64,000 nucleotides of DNA from Aedes albopictus. Its lineage: Eukaryota > Arthropoda > Insecta > Diptera > Culicidae. Location of the stretch: contig NC_085138.1 of assembly GCF_035046485.1 (NCBI RefSeq), forward strand, positions 93,971,766-94,035,765. The letters are read 5' to 3'. The position numbers were made by a program, and so were the translations under genes. Below the pieces are notes generated by a model. It was not told the origin of the DNA. It saw only the letters and a program-made list of their open reading frames with translations, and made no database searches. Shown one piece after another: positions 34,464 to 46,160 of this stretch (position 1 is its first letter; each line of letters begins with the position of its first letter).

Positions 34464-35214
34464 GCACTAGATGGCAATAAACATTGCCGAAACTTAGGGA
34501 CGAATTAAACCCGTTGTCGTTCCAAGGAGTTTGGAGACTGCATAGCCTAAAATTCCAACATCTAGTGTTTCCGTAGGAGTTTCCAAAGTAATTACCGAAG
34601 AAGTTTCCAATGGATTTTCCGAACACATTCTCCAAGAAACTGTGAAAGGAATCAGAAAAAAATCCTGTTTTGAACAAGGCGATTCCCATCGACACTCATT
34701 AAAGCAAGCTTAAAAAAATCACGAAGAAGTTATCCTAAGAACTCTCTGCTAAAGGAACAGTCGCCGAAAGAAATTTTCAAAGAAATGGCTTAAGTAAAGC
34801 TGACACAAAAAGAATTCCTAATAGAATTCCCGAATAAGTTTTCAAAGGATTTGCCGAAGACATTCTCAAAAAAATGGAGAACGAATTTAAAAAAATGCCT
34901 GAGTATTGGAAATTCCTAACTTTAAAAGATTTGTCTGAAATACTCCTTAAAGCAAGCTGGATACATTCACGAAGAAATTGTCTTAAGAATTCCCATGGAA
35001 GTACAGAGATAATTTTCAAAAGCATTATTCAAAAAAATCCTGGAAGAAGAAATTCTTAATCAAATCGATTAAGACTTTTTCAAAGAATTAACCGATTAAA
35101 TTTTCGTAAAAAATATAAACGGATTTCAACGGATATAAACGGAATTCCAAAATTAAATGCCTCAGAGATGTCTAAATAAATTGCAAAGGAATTGCCAAAG
35201 AAATTCAGGCAAGT
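34464..35214. repeat. Diverged minisatellite (CCGAAGAAATTTCC/CAAAGGAATTGCC style)
   Basis: Same style as 19056-20340. It is interrupted by the TTAA element and resumes at 39844-39950 (TTTCCAAAGAAATTGCTTGG), which defines the borders of that element. Confidence 0.65.
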
Positions 35215-35448
35215 TTAACCCTCTACTTTCCTCTACACCTCTCTAGAGCACTATCGATTTTCGACGAACTCGGGGCAAACCGATTTATATGAATTTGATA
35301 CAATAGTTTTAGTGATATGAATGTAATCTCATCAGGTAAACTCAACTGCCAACAAATCAAAAAATCAAAAACTATCGATTTTCAAAAGTGTTTTCGTTAG
35401 TAAATTTACAATGAATTTTGTTCAAGGAAAGCGTTAAAGGAAGTGTTT

Positions 35449-35621
35449 AAGGACAAGGTATTTAGAGTACATAGCTCTAATTTTCCCGAGCACAAATCTA
35501 GAGAACCGTCAAACGTATCTGACTGAAAATGTAACTTGATGCTTGCCAGATCCGTTGGACGATTCTCTAGATTTGTGCTCGTGAACATTTGAGCTGTGTA
35601 CTCCAAATTTCTTGTCCTTAA
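35449..35621. mobile_element. TTAA-flanked MITE (35453-35617)
   Basis: TTAA at 35449-35452 and 35618-35621. The inverted ends GGACAAGGTATTTAGAGTAC and, from the right, GGACAAGAAATTTGGAGTAC extend for about 55 bp through GAGCACAAATCTAGAGAA. The 66-codon minus frame inside is accidental. Confidence 0.85.
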
Positions 35622-35639
35622 CCCTCTACAGGAAACCTT

Positions 35640-37610
35640 AACTGATAATCCATTTCGGAAACCTGGGGTCTATTTGGACCCCAAATTCGTTCTTCTGTAT
35701 CGCATGATCCTGATTTATTAGAGTATCGGTGTCTTCAGTAAAGTTGTTGGGTTGGCCAAGGACTTACAGATGCTGGACCGTTAAATTCGGAATTTCATAT
35801 TTATAGGTGGCGCTAGTGAGCATGTAAGTATTCAGTATTTGAGCACATATATATCAAGATCCTGCTCACATAGAATTTTGGTGTCTTCAGCAAAGTTGTT
35901 TATTAGGTGAAGTGTTTACTAATGATGCACCGTTTGTTTGAAAATTTCACACATAGATGGCACAACTAATCGTGCAAATTTTATATTTCATATATCAGGA
36001 TCTTTGGAGGTAGCTACCGACTGAGGGATCTGGAAATATGGGACGATTTTCGGCTTGGCAGTCGCAATTGCAATCAAACGATCAGATATTCTCCTTCATC
36101 CGACGTTTCGATGTTTATTACATCTTCTTCAGGGAATTAGAAGTGTTAATCGCTTTCGTTCTGAAAAGCTTTGTGAAAGCATAATCCGTATAAAAAAAAA
36201 ACATTGAGATCCACTTCTAGAACACTAATAACACTAGTTTACAGCATTTTTGAACTCGGTAAGCTGATGATCATTTTTGGTGTAGAATCATACCCTGAAT
36301 TCGAAAACGCGAAGGAAAAAAAATACAGTAGAGCGGAAAATTTTTCGACTTCCCATACAACGTTGATGATTTGAAATCGATTTTTGTTCTATTTTTAAGC
36401 AAAGTCGCTTACTTCAAACATCTCATTCTTCGTAATCAATGCTCCGATTGAGCTGAAATTTTTACTGTAACTCGCCTATATATGATATGTCAAATAAACG
36501 TCGAGAAAGTGTGTGGCTGCGTGGTCGTGCGGCTAAGGTCACCAAGCCTTTAGTCGCATCGTGCTAAGGAGCGCGGGTTCGATTCCCGCCGCAGCTGTCA
36601 GGAAAAGTTTTCGGCTGTGCCACTGGGCGTTGCATGCTAGTCCGTTGTCTAGTGTCGTGCTTCCTTCAAAGAGCAAATAGCTCACTGGAAGCATTAAACG
36701 TGTCTGTGTCTTTTAAAGAATTTTTAAGTTGTTTTTTTATTATTGAAAAAAATACATTTCTTCAAAAATTTTTGGGAATTTTGCTAAAATTTAAGAAGAT
36801 CGTCCCCAAAACTCGCCAATATCTTGAATTTCATCAATCTGACGCAAAACCAGTATTCAGATGATCGAATGGTATTGTATTCAGCTTTTAATTTATGGAA
36901 AAAGATTTAAAATTGGTTGAACAAAACGCAATATATTTGAATCTTAGTAAATTACATATTTTGAAAAGTTACAAAACTCGATATTGAGGTAAAACTTAAA
37001 AACTGTTCTACTTTAATTTTTTTGAAGGTCGGTTTCGAAATCAGCACTAAATTGTGGTTCAAAAATTTTGGTCGTTGACAGAAGTTCACGACTTTCGTTT
37101 TATTTTGTAAACTTGTGTAATATGCGCAGAGTTCGGACTTAACACTACCAACGGCCAATTTGTTTAGGCTGATCTTGACCACATAGAAAGATGATATCTC
37201 CGGCGTAGTTGTTGGATACGTCAAGGACTTACAGGTGATGTAGCGTTTGATTTGGAACTCCAGGTATAAGTGGCGTTACTGAGCACGCATATTTTATATA
37301 TCTCATATATCGCGGGATTCTAATCAGTTAGAAAGATGGCGTCTTCGGAAAAGTTGTTGCGTAGGCCAAGTACTTACTGACTATGGGCCGTTGAATTTGG
37401 AAATTCGCCATACGTAGTAGGCATTGGTCAGCCTGCAAATTGTATATGTCATATATTTTAGGATTCTGAGCTCAAAGAAACATAGAGTATTCGGCAAAGT
37501 TGTTGGGTAGATCAACGACTTACAGTTAATCGACCAAATAATTCGGAACTCCACATGTAGGTGGCGGTACCGAGCATGCAAATAAAATATCTCATTTATC
37601 TCAGGATTCA
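35640..37610 (+). repeat. ~147-bp satellite, forward-oriented array (left side of the fold-back)
   Basis: Recurrent landmarks are GGTGGCGCTAGTGAGCATG, ATATATCTCAGGATCCTG-like, GTGTCTTCGGCAAAGTTGTT-like and ACTTACAG..TGGACCGTTTGATTCGG-like words. They are seen near 35811, 35955, 37266, 37411 and 37560, separated by unrelated inserts. The units are well diverged. Confidence 0.7.
36511..36710 (+). mobile_element. tRNA-derived SINE, family D
   Basis: The tRNA-like head GTGGCTGCGTGGTCGTGCGG..GGTTCGATTCCCGCCGCAGC has A and B boxes, complementary ends and an enlarged loop, suggestive of a class II (Ser/Leu-like) ancestor. A body follows with CTGGGCGTTGCATGCTAGTC and GGAAGCATTAAACGTGTCTG. The body and lack of a normal anticodon arm argue against a functional tRNA. 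It lies within the TTAA element. Confidence 0.7.
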
Positions 37611-37882
37611 TTGCCATAACATTCTGGATTTCTCTTTTTGTTGAACAAGTTACTTTTTGCGTCGTGGCTCACGCTGTACAACATAGTGACAACACAGACA
37701 AACAGATGTAAAATCTTGAACAATTTTCATGGAAATCCATCGCCCAGTTCACACTACCATCACCTGGTGGAAAAGCTGCAAAAATCACTGTGTTGTACAA
37801 TATCGTCAACAGAAGGCGCTAGTGTGAAACGTCAAACGCATACAAAAACGATGCGCGTGCCTCTGGTTGTGGTTAAAAAATA

Positions 37883-38283
37883 TATGTTGGGAGGTATGGC
37901 GTTCAATCTTTGGAGGAATAACTCAAAAACGGATTCTTAAGCTTTCATCCGACGTTTCGGTCGCTATATTGCGCCTTCTTCTGGGAATTAGCTATGCTCC
38001 GTTTTTTCGTCCGTATGAGCCCACAGCATAAGCCACATTTGTCCCAGACGTAACGTATCGTTTGCCGCCGGCGGCGGTGTTCCTTTGGATGAAATATCCG
38101 AAAAATATGCGTTACGTTTGGGACAAATGTGGCCTATGCTGTGGGCTCATACGGACGAAAAAAACGTTGCATAGTTAATTCCCAGAAGAAGGCGCAATAT
38201 ATCGACCGAAACGTCGGATGAAAGCTTAAGAATCCGTTTTTGAGTTATTCCTCCAAAGACTGAACGCCATACCTCCCAACATA
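37883..38283. mobile_element. TA-flanked fold-back MITE (37885-38281) with ~177-bp arms
   Basis: The left arm, from TGTTGGGAGGTATGGCGTTC, and the right arm, ending in its complement, pair over about 177 bp with a handful of mismatches around a ~43-bp loop. TA lies on both sides (37883-37884, 38282-38283). The arms include CATCCGACGTTTCGGTCG and GCGCCTTCTTCTGGGAATTA; a diverged version of this pair also occurs at 36096-36140. Transcripts would form a long hairpin. It sits near the symmetry centre of the inverted satellite. Confidence 0.85.
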
Positions 38284-38339
38284 ATTATCAACAGTCGAAG
38301 TTCGAAGAAAGTTAAAAAATATAGGCTCTTTAGCGCCTC

Positions 38340-39835
38340 CTATTAGTGAAATTTCGAATCAAACGGCCCATCAACTGTTAGCCCTCGATCAGCTTAACAG
38401 TATTGTCTCCGAGATGAACTAGCCTAGGGCTAAAAATCTCGTTAATACAGATAAAAAAAAACAGTATTATCGGGCACACCAACACTCCAAGTAATTAAAA
38501 CCCTGAGATATATGGGTCAGAAATTGTGTTATTGTTGTGTCTGTTTGTCGCTGATATCACAAGATGTGATGTCTTTCAACTTTTTTTTGGGATCCACTTG
38601 TATGCGATTGGTTCATCAAAATATTTGAACAGCCCCCTGTGAACACTCTGCGTGTGCACTGAGTGGTGTTTTTTTTTTCTGAGTGTGCGCAGAAATTGTG
38701 CACTGGGATTATGACTTGCAGGCTCTTGTGCTAAATATATGAGATATACAAATTGCATGCCCACTATGGCGTCAGTGAGCAAAATTCAGAGTAAAACTAC
38801 TCATCATTTATAAGTTCTTGCAACTTATTCGAAGAATCTTCAATTTTATTAAATAATCTGAATCCTGATGTAAAAATGATTCAAAATTTGTATGCTCACT
38901 AGCGTCATCTAGTGACTGAGGTTCGAATCAAACGGTCCATTATCTGTAAACTTTTAACTTACCGAACATCTTTGCTGAAGATAGTAGAGACGGTAAGAGA
39001 GTTATTAGGACCTGGGATATTTGAAGTATAAAATTTGCGTACTCAGTGGCGCCACCTATGTGTGGATTTCCGAATCAAATTTTGCATCATCTGTAAGTTC
39101 TTGACATGTGAAACAACTTTGCCGAACACACCATCTTTCTATGTGACCAGGATCTTGAGATATATGAGATGTACAATTTGCATGCTCACTAGCACCACCT
39201 GTGTGTGGAGTTTCGAAACAAACGGCCCATCATCTGGAAGTAATTGACAAACACAACAACTTTCTCGAAGGCGTCCTCTTTCTAAAGTGATAAAGATCCA
39301 ATGATATATGAGATACAAAATGTACATGCTCACTAGCACCACCTAGTGACGCAATTTCGAATCAATCGGACCGTGAGCGCTCGACTTACTGAGCAACTTT
39401 CCCGAAGACGTGACGCTTCTAAAAGCTCTAGATCTTCCGATAATTTCGTTTGAAGACATTATATTGCTAAATTGTTTATGCCAAATAGCGCCATCTAGTG
39501 AGAAAATTTGAATTAACCAATTCACCGCCAGATGGCGCATGACTTACCGAACAAATTTGCCGAAGACATGAATATTCTAAAACATTAAAATCAAAAGATA
39601 TAGAGAATTCAATGTGGGGTCCAAATGGACCCCAGGTATACAAAATCGCCCAGTTCAACTTTGACATGGAATAAAAATCTAAGTATGCCATGAAATCAAC
39701 TTTAATTTTGCTTAAATAATAGAACTAGGTCTAGTTTGAAGGTATTGTAAAAATAAAGTCAATATGTTATACCCAACTTGTTTGTCATCACTCTAAAGTT
39801 GCCTGGGGTCCAAATGGACCCCAGGTATCCATTAG
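38340..39835 (-). repeat. ~147-bp satellite, reverse-oriented array (right side of the fold-back)
   Basis: CATGCTCACTAGC..CACCT words recur near 38900, 39040, 39183, 39330 and 39483, so the period is about 147 bp, in opposite orientation to 35640-37610. Frames at 39035-39247 and 39476-39691 are translations of the satellite. Confidence 0.75.
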
Positions 39836-39974
39836 AGGGTTAAGCAATTTCCAAAGAAATTGCTTGGAAAATTCCCGAAGAAATCATTGACCTTTTTTTT
39901 AAGAATTGTTGAATGTTTTTCAAAATTATTTTGATAGTATTAAATCAAGTAATCGGTAGTAACAAGTCCGATAT

Positions 39975-42690
39975 TTGTGTTGCCTGTCTGGTTGGATTGA
40001 CGGAGCCATAGCTGACCACTACAACGAGTGGAGATAGTGCTGCGAGAACGAGTAATATCACTATACGGAGCGAACACCAAGGAAACTAGCAGGAGCTAGA
40101 GTTCCTGAATCATCGAGTTCTTACACTGACCTCGAAAAGCAGCAAAGTTCAAGAGTCAAGTTTAACCGAGATTAAGAGAAAGGTGAACAGTGAACAAGCT
40201 CTACGTGTTGGTCGAAGACAAATGCAATGTACACCTGAAGATTATGCATCTGGTGATGAGCATCAAGTTCGAAACGGCGGCAGAAGGCACTCGAAGCTGA
40301 AAGCGGACACAGTAGCGGATGCCACGGAACAAACTACGGATGAACAGCAGGAGACGCCGAAGTGTCATCCGAAATACTAGCCCAGAGAAAAACGACAGGG
40401 AAACTCAAGAAAAGGAAATTCCGAAGAAACAGAAATTAAACAGAAGCACGCCAGCAATCGGAGAAGTGATGGATAGCGCACTGTGGAGAACCAGCTTGCG
40501 AAGAATAACTAGCGTAAGGAGAAGGAAGAAAAGAAGAACGTGTTGGGCTCCAAGAAAGAGGTGATAGGACGATGCATTGATTGTCGAGATGAATGGCATG
40601 ATACCTTACACAGCGCTTCTTAGGAGATTGAGGGATGACCTGGAGTTAAAGGAGTTGAGCGAGAACGTACTCAACAAGTAGAGAGGCTTTGGAAGCTCAA
40701 GGAGAATTCGACGATCAAGAACTCGGCGTTCAAGGAGCTAGTTGCAATATCCGGGCGAGTCCAACGTAAGAGCTTTGTCACCGAAGGATCTGGGGGAAAC
40801 TACCACCAAAGAAGAGCTGGACAAAATCGATGGTTATTTTGATAAAGAAGCCGTATGTAGGCACGTAGACGGCGGCAGTCTGGATACTGCCACCAAACTG
40901 GCTGGCTATCCGATGCACAAATCAAATCGAATGTTTCCTATTCAAGGATTTTGGTCACCAAATCACCAGGTCAACAACAGGTAAAGGCAGTCCAATCGAC
41001 AACAAAGATGTTACCCATACAAGTCATGGGTAGATCCAAGAAATGGTCAAGAGTTCGTAATACTACGATTTTGTGGTAATCAAAATCAATGGAGTCTGTC
41101 AGTTGAGTTGACGAATTTCGCCAAAAATCGTATTCGAAGTTGGTAGCACTCTTTTTTTCACCGATGTCTCTTTAGCACAAGAAGAACAAGATTATGGAGT
41201 ATATGGAGAGGAGAGATCATAAGCCGCTGCGGCCGGTAACCCGGTCTCTGTAAGATACCACATTCAGCTGAGGCCTATGCACTACTATAGGCATGCAAAC
41301 GGGTCTCCGGATGTTGTTTTCTCAGACTCCGAGAGTTGACTCTCTGTCCTAGAGCATTGCAAAGTTGGACACCCGTGGATGACTAAGGTACAACAGGAGA
41401 TGAACAAAACCCGGACACGCAGATATAGCAGGCAATTAGGCTGCTGACGTACTAGCAAATCAAGGGTGCATCAGGCAGCAGGAGGTAACTTCGGCTCCTC
41501 TCTGTGACGTAACCGGCAAGATCAGACGGACCTCGAGAGAAACGTTGAATACAGCCTGGTATTACAACGTGGATACGTTTCTTCCCAGGATTAAGAACGA
41601 CACACAAGAGTGGAGTGAGTTGTAAGGGGGGTCGTTAGCTACGATACGCGAGATATCGTACTTCAGTATAGTACTGGGTAAGGCAGTACCAAGACTTTGA
41701 GGTTCGCTCTTACTGCATTGAACCTGAAATAAATGGCGATGCTGTTCGTCATCAGGAGCGTCTAGTTCAGTGACGTAAACACGATTCGTTGACCAAAGGA
41801 GTAAGCTATTTCGCATCAGGTGATTCAAACCTTGTGCCGTCTTCTCGAAGTCATCCCTAACGGGCGTACCGCGAAGGTAAGGAAGAGGGAGAATGAGTTT
41901 TTAGTGGGTCGATCCCAACATAACCCGAGGAACCACCTCTATTTGATCAGCAGATTTTCTCATTCTATATTAAAAAAACTTGTGCCGTCATGAATGAACT
42001 TCTTAGTGTAGAGTAACGTTAATAAAGGTGGTCTAATCTAAGAGACTGACTAGACTACGCTACGGACTACACTGGAGCTGCCGTGGAAATGGCCACATTG
42101 CTCGAAGCTTTGACGGTCGAAGACGGAATTAAGGCCATAAAATATACAGCTTTGAATGTTCAAGCACGGCTTTTAAAAAGCTTCGAGCAAGGAGAAGTGT
42201 GAAGAGAGTAAGAGAGAGAAGAACGAAAACTCGTATTTCGTAGAGGTCGTGCCACTCTCAAACAGGAGATTAGACAGAGCAAGTCGAACTGCTTCGAAAA
42301 GCTGTACCGAGAAGATAATGCCAATTCATTGAGTAATCAAATCGTAGCGTCGGAGTTGAGGGGCCCGACAACCTCCCATCGAGATGTGTCCGGAAGACGA
42401 TTGGAAGGTGAAAGGTCCTTTTTCGTACCATGACTCAACGTTGTAGTCGCATACACCATTTGAAAACGGAGATGCCGATTCTAGAGACTCATGGATCTCC
42501 AACGAAGAGTTAATGGTAGTTACGAAAGGTCTGAAGGTAAATAAATCTCCTTCTACATAATCCCTAACGTGAAACTGATCAAGATGGCGATACCATCCAG
42601 TAACCTCCGGTAAACCTAAAGAAATTACTGCTCTGACACATTTCCTGGCAGAACTCTAGAACACGTTATGATTTTAACGTACTTACCAAA
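39975..42690 (+). pseudogene. Decayed non-LTR retrotransposon (I/R1/LOA type), ORF1 and start of ORF2
   Basis: Coding-like sequence broken by many stops and frameshifts. ORF1 remnant: a Lys/Arg/Glu/Gln-rich part (40183-40564), then a segment at about 40640-40850 whose pieces TALLRRLRDDLELKELSENV, TIKNSAFKELVA, NVRALSP and TTKEELDKIDGYF follow the order expected of gag-like ORF1 proteins of this LINE group. ORF2 remnant: around 42260-42320 CFEKLYREDNA resembles the linker before the reverse transcriptase, and around 42490-42560 SNEELMVVTKGLKVNKSP matches the entry motif of the finger domain, where NKAPGPDG is usual. The catalytic region is missing. The assignment comes from pattern memory. It is dead, with no poly(A) tail or duplication resolved. 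Confidence 0.6.
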
Positions 42691-43720
42691 GTATCAAGTT
42701 ATCTAGTGGAACAATATTATATTATTTATTACCGTCCCCCCCTTCTGAACCACTGTGCAACGTGGATGAATAAGGTATCCCGCTTTGCCACCACCGCTCG
42801 CTGGCTGTGGAACTGCTTCTAACTCGTTGATCCAATCCGCGCGGACCAACCAACCAAGCAGCCAACCGGCGACGAGTGGTTGATGTTGATGTTGTTGGCT
42901 GCGGAGCTGCAGGCTGCAGCAGAAGCCTGTGTTGTTGTCGGTCGTAAAAAGGCTCTTCAAAGTCGACGCGAAAGAGAAAGAGATTCTTATGAAGCGTGCT
43001 CGGCGGCGAAAGGTGAAATGTAGGATTTATAATACCTCAGGAGCTCTAAACTCTCGACGTTCCTCTACTCGAACGGGCGAGATCTACACAACGAACATAT
43101 GTACGTTCGTGGGAAGATGGGGCGGCGAGGGAGACTACAGACAGAAACGAAGGCGGGGATGTAGTATTCAAATTTGAGTTCTTTTATTTTGTGTTTCGGA
43201 GGCCAAGGCGCGCATAAGGTATAGTAATTATCGTAGTCCTTATCTGGAATCGTTCGCGGGCCGTCGAGCTGGGGGCTACTTGGAGGCAATTGGGCGCGGC
43301 TGTGCCCCCGCTATGGATGGATGCTGCTTTTCTTGCCAAGGGGCATTTCAAGTTATGGGTATGGGGTTTTGTGTGATGAAAGTGGTACGTTGGATTTGCG
43401 ATTTACGATTACGATGAAGTTCCTAGAACGCCACGATTTACCGCTGGGAGTTGCTGATGTCAACATGAATAAGCGAATTTAACTCGTTTTTTTGTCATTC
43501 ACGATAAAACTTCCCATTTTCCCATTTCCCATTACAAATATGTAATTGTTATGTTTACTACTTTGATACTACTTTGGAATTGAGTAAAATAACTTATGCA
43601 AGTAGCAATCATGTAATGGATATTACTTGGTACGCACATACCAGATATGATTGAATCATTTTTAACATGCAGCTAAAGAATTTCTTTAAGCATGTAGGTT
43701 GAACAATTCCTTATCAAATA
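42690..43720. other. Unique region, CG-rich at 42770-43300; no gene recognised
   Basis: Frames of 74-85 codons on both strands overlap without domain signals. The plus frame at 42929-43177 is Lys/Arg-rich (KEKEILMKRARRRK), but no splice sites support it. It may be regulatory or an unrecognised exon. Nothing was seen at 43450-43720 apart from AT-rich sequence. Confidence 0.35.
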
Positions 43721-44122
43721 TATGTTCCTGTTTACTTGCTTGTCATTTTCAATAAAGACGATGGCACAATTCTTCCACTTTGAAGGGGAAGCCCATATGA
43801 TTCATCATTACATATCTTACCTTTCTACACTAATAGCAGGTGTACAGCAGGGAAAAAAAGCAAAAACTCACAAAAGACACCCACACGCACTTGATTCTGA
43901 GCTTTTCTGTATTAGCATCCAACCTTTTAAAATAACAAACATATACAGGTACATCTAGTAGATGAAGATATCTCTCCACCTTTTTCCGCGTTCCTTCATT
44001 ACCCCACACCTCATTTCCGTCTTGTTGTTTTACTTCGCCAGCACCTCCCATCCCATGTATATTCCATAATGATGCGCATAAGATGATGCTAGGATACCAC
44101 GCACAACTGTGGTACAACCCCC
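43720..44122. other. Unique sequence downstream of the minus-strand coding fragment
   Basis: Would be 3' UTR if the fragment at 44123-44374 is a terminal exon. No AATAAA on the minus strand was identified. The overlapping frames (43722-43958 plus, 43830-44117 minus) lack domain features. Confidence 0.35.
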
Positions 44123-44374
44123 TTAAGACAAAGTGGGTTCGTGTGTCACCGACTGAGATCCATTTTCGTTTTCTTTTTCACCAGCTGGCAGGTTGAAACT
44201 TTTCCAGATCTTGGCAATTGCTGCTGTATCCAAGGCCTCTAGTTTGTCGTACTGGGCATTAAACCAAAGGTCCTCCCCCAGTCGGAAGGGGCACTTGTTT
44301 ACTTTATATCCGTTTTTATGCTTCTTATGCTCGGAATGCGAATTGATGGGACTTGCCCCAGTAGGAATAATTTG
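44123..44374 (-). CDS. C-terminal coding fragment or terminal exon, minus strand, unrecognised
   Basis: A minus-strand frame of 83 codons and a TAA stop (44123-44125) has no ATG. Its composition is very protein-like: SEHKKHKNGYKVNKCPF, then RLGEDLWFNAQYDKLEALD, TAAIAKIWKSFNLPAG and a Glu/Asn/Ser-rich tail ending HEPTLS. It looks like the C-terminus of a soluble protein with an amphipathic helical segment (AIAKIWKSF). It opens just after CTAAACTCAG (minus strand), which could be an acceptor in phase 0. However, there is little pyrimidine tract, and the frame is closed by TAA a few codons upstream. So it is either a last exon or a 5'-truncated retrocopy. No family recognised, and no upstream exon found at higher coordinates. 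Confidence 0.5.
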   Translation of the reverse strand, partial: QIIPTGASPINSHSEHKKHKNGYKVNKCPFRLGEDLWFNAQYDKLEALDTAAIAKIWKSFNLPAGEKENENGSQSVTHEPTLS

Positions 44375-44589
44375 CTGAGTTTAGTAGTGTACTATTCTTT
44401 GGGTATTGTAAATCCACCTCGTAATCTTTATTAATTTTCCACTAAAGATTTGTTCAGTCATTTTTCTTTCGCGATATTTTTGTAAATAGAACTTTTAAAA
44501 TTATGTTTACCCTGCTTACACCCATACGAAGAGTATATTACCGTTTGGAAACCCGACTTTTGATCCAAGGCCCATATACAAATCAAATC

Positions 44590-45760
44590 CTTATAGAGGA
44601 ATTCCCGACAAGCTCATAAAGAAGTTATTTTGGAACTCTTTTAGGAACTCTCACGGAACTCTTGAAGATATGCCCGAGGAATTCCGGGATGAGTTTTGCT
44701 AGAACTTTTGGGGGAAATCCGGCAAAATTTCTGAAAAAGTTTGCAAAGATCTGCTGGAAGAATTCTTGGGGATCTCCTGAAGAAATTCCCACGGAGTAAC
44801 TGTAGGAACTCCAGGAGAAATTTCCGTGAAACTCCTGGAGAAAGTTCCGCGAAACTCCTGAAGGAATTCCCGGGGAATCTCTTGAGAAGTTCCCGGGGAA
44901 CTTCTGGGAGAATTCATGAAGAACCCCTAGAGAAGATTCCGGGAAACTGCTGGAAGAATTCTCGGGGAACTCATGGAGGAATTCCCTTGCTTGAACTCCT
45001 GGAAAAACTCCTCAAGAACTCATAAATGAATCCTCTTGAATCGCATGAAGAAATTCCTTGGGAACTCTTGTAGACGCTCCTACGGAACTCTTGGAGAAAT
45101 TCCCGAGGAACTCCAGGATGATTTTTGCGAGATATTTGGGGGGATTTTCTGAAATATGCCTGAAGAAATTTCCAAAGATCTCATGGAATAATGCCCGTAG
45201 AACACCTGGAGGCAATCCCAAGGGGAACTCCTGAAGGAATATTAGGTAAACTATTTGAGGAATTTCCGGGGGTTCCCTGAAGAGATTCCCACGGAATTAT
45301 TGTAGGAGCTCTTGAAGGAATTCCCGGAAAACTCCTGGAGGAATTCTCGGGAAACTCCTCGAGAAATTCCCGGAGAACTACTGGCAGAATTTCCATGGAA
45401 CTCCCGTAGGAATTCCCGTAGAACTCCTTGCGAAACTCCAGGATAACTACTGGAAGAATTTCCATGGGACTCCTGAAGGAATTCTCGGGGAACTCCTGGA
45501 GGGATTCCCGGCGAACTCCAGGAGGAATTCCCGGGGAATTCCAGGAGGAATTTCCGGGGAACTCCAGGAGGAAATCCGGGGAACTCCTGGAGAAATTCCC
45601 GGGGAGCTCCTAAAGGAATTCCAGGGGAACTTCTGAAGGAATTCTCGGGGAACTTATGGAGGAATTTCCGGGGAACTCCTGGAGGAATTCCCGGGTATCT
45701 GCTAGAGGGATTCCCGGGTATCTCCTGGAGGATTTCCGTGGATCTATTGGGTATTCGGAG
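44590..45760. repeat. Diverged relatives of the 23-bp minisatellite
   Basis: Units of GAATTCCCGGGGAACTCC and CTGGAGGAATTCC type with many substitutions and indels. They grade toward the homogeneous array further right. Confidence 0.85.
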
Positions 45761-46160
45761 GTGTAGGAAAGTTCGACTGAACTGATTGACGGTTTACTAA
45801 AGACTAATTTATTTCATGTTAATGACAAGTACATATTATTTCATAGGTTGCACTCCTGATTAACGACAAATAAATAAAGTAGAATTTGGTTTGAACTTCT
45901 AGCAGTCCTGTGGACGACAGAAAAACACACTGTTGGCAGCCTTATTTGATGTTTTGATTCTGCGTTCCGGTAGCAGAATGACGTTTGAACCATTTTTTTA
46001 TTTGAACGATGTGCAGATTACAGGGGGTCAAAGGGGGAACTGTGACAGGGTCACTTAAGTTCGTCATTCTTTTTTCGGCCAAACGGCATTCGGCCAAACG
46101 ACCCTTTCAGCTAATGACCCAGAGGTGGCCGAAAAGCGTATAATGGAGAGCAAAAAGAGG
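45761..46160. other. Non-repeat insertion in the minisatellite, unassigned
   Basis: About 400 bp of unrelated sequence. The right part has a short direct repeat (ATTCGGCCAAACG near 46088, TTCGGCCAAACGG near 46075) often seen in DNA-transposon ends. No terminal repeats or target duplication could be fixed. Confidence 0.4.

Larger units (their letters stand above)
35215..39843. mobile_element. TTAA-flanked piggyBac-like fold-back element (35219-39839) with inverted satellite
   Basis: The surrounding minisatellite stops at TTAA 35215-35218 and resumes at TTAA 39840-39843. The ends read CCCTCTAC on the left and, from the right, CCCTCTAATGG; CCC after TTAA is usual for piggyBac-type ends. A better right-end match (CCCTCTACAGGAAACC plus CCTGGGGTC..TTTGGACCCC) lies at 35622, so the left border could instead be there. 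The interior is a ~147-bp satellite in opposite orientations on the two sides. No transposase was seen. Confidence 0.65.

Noticed and set aside
36513..36600. Class II tRNA gene
   Set aside because: Good B box and complementary ends, but attached to a SINE body, and a second truncated copy is at 1-55.
37684..38560. Larger element bounded by ACAGACAAACAG-like ends around the fold-back MITE
   Set aside because: The words at 37690 and 38540 are similar, but not in a consistent inverted order, and no target duplication was found.
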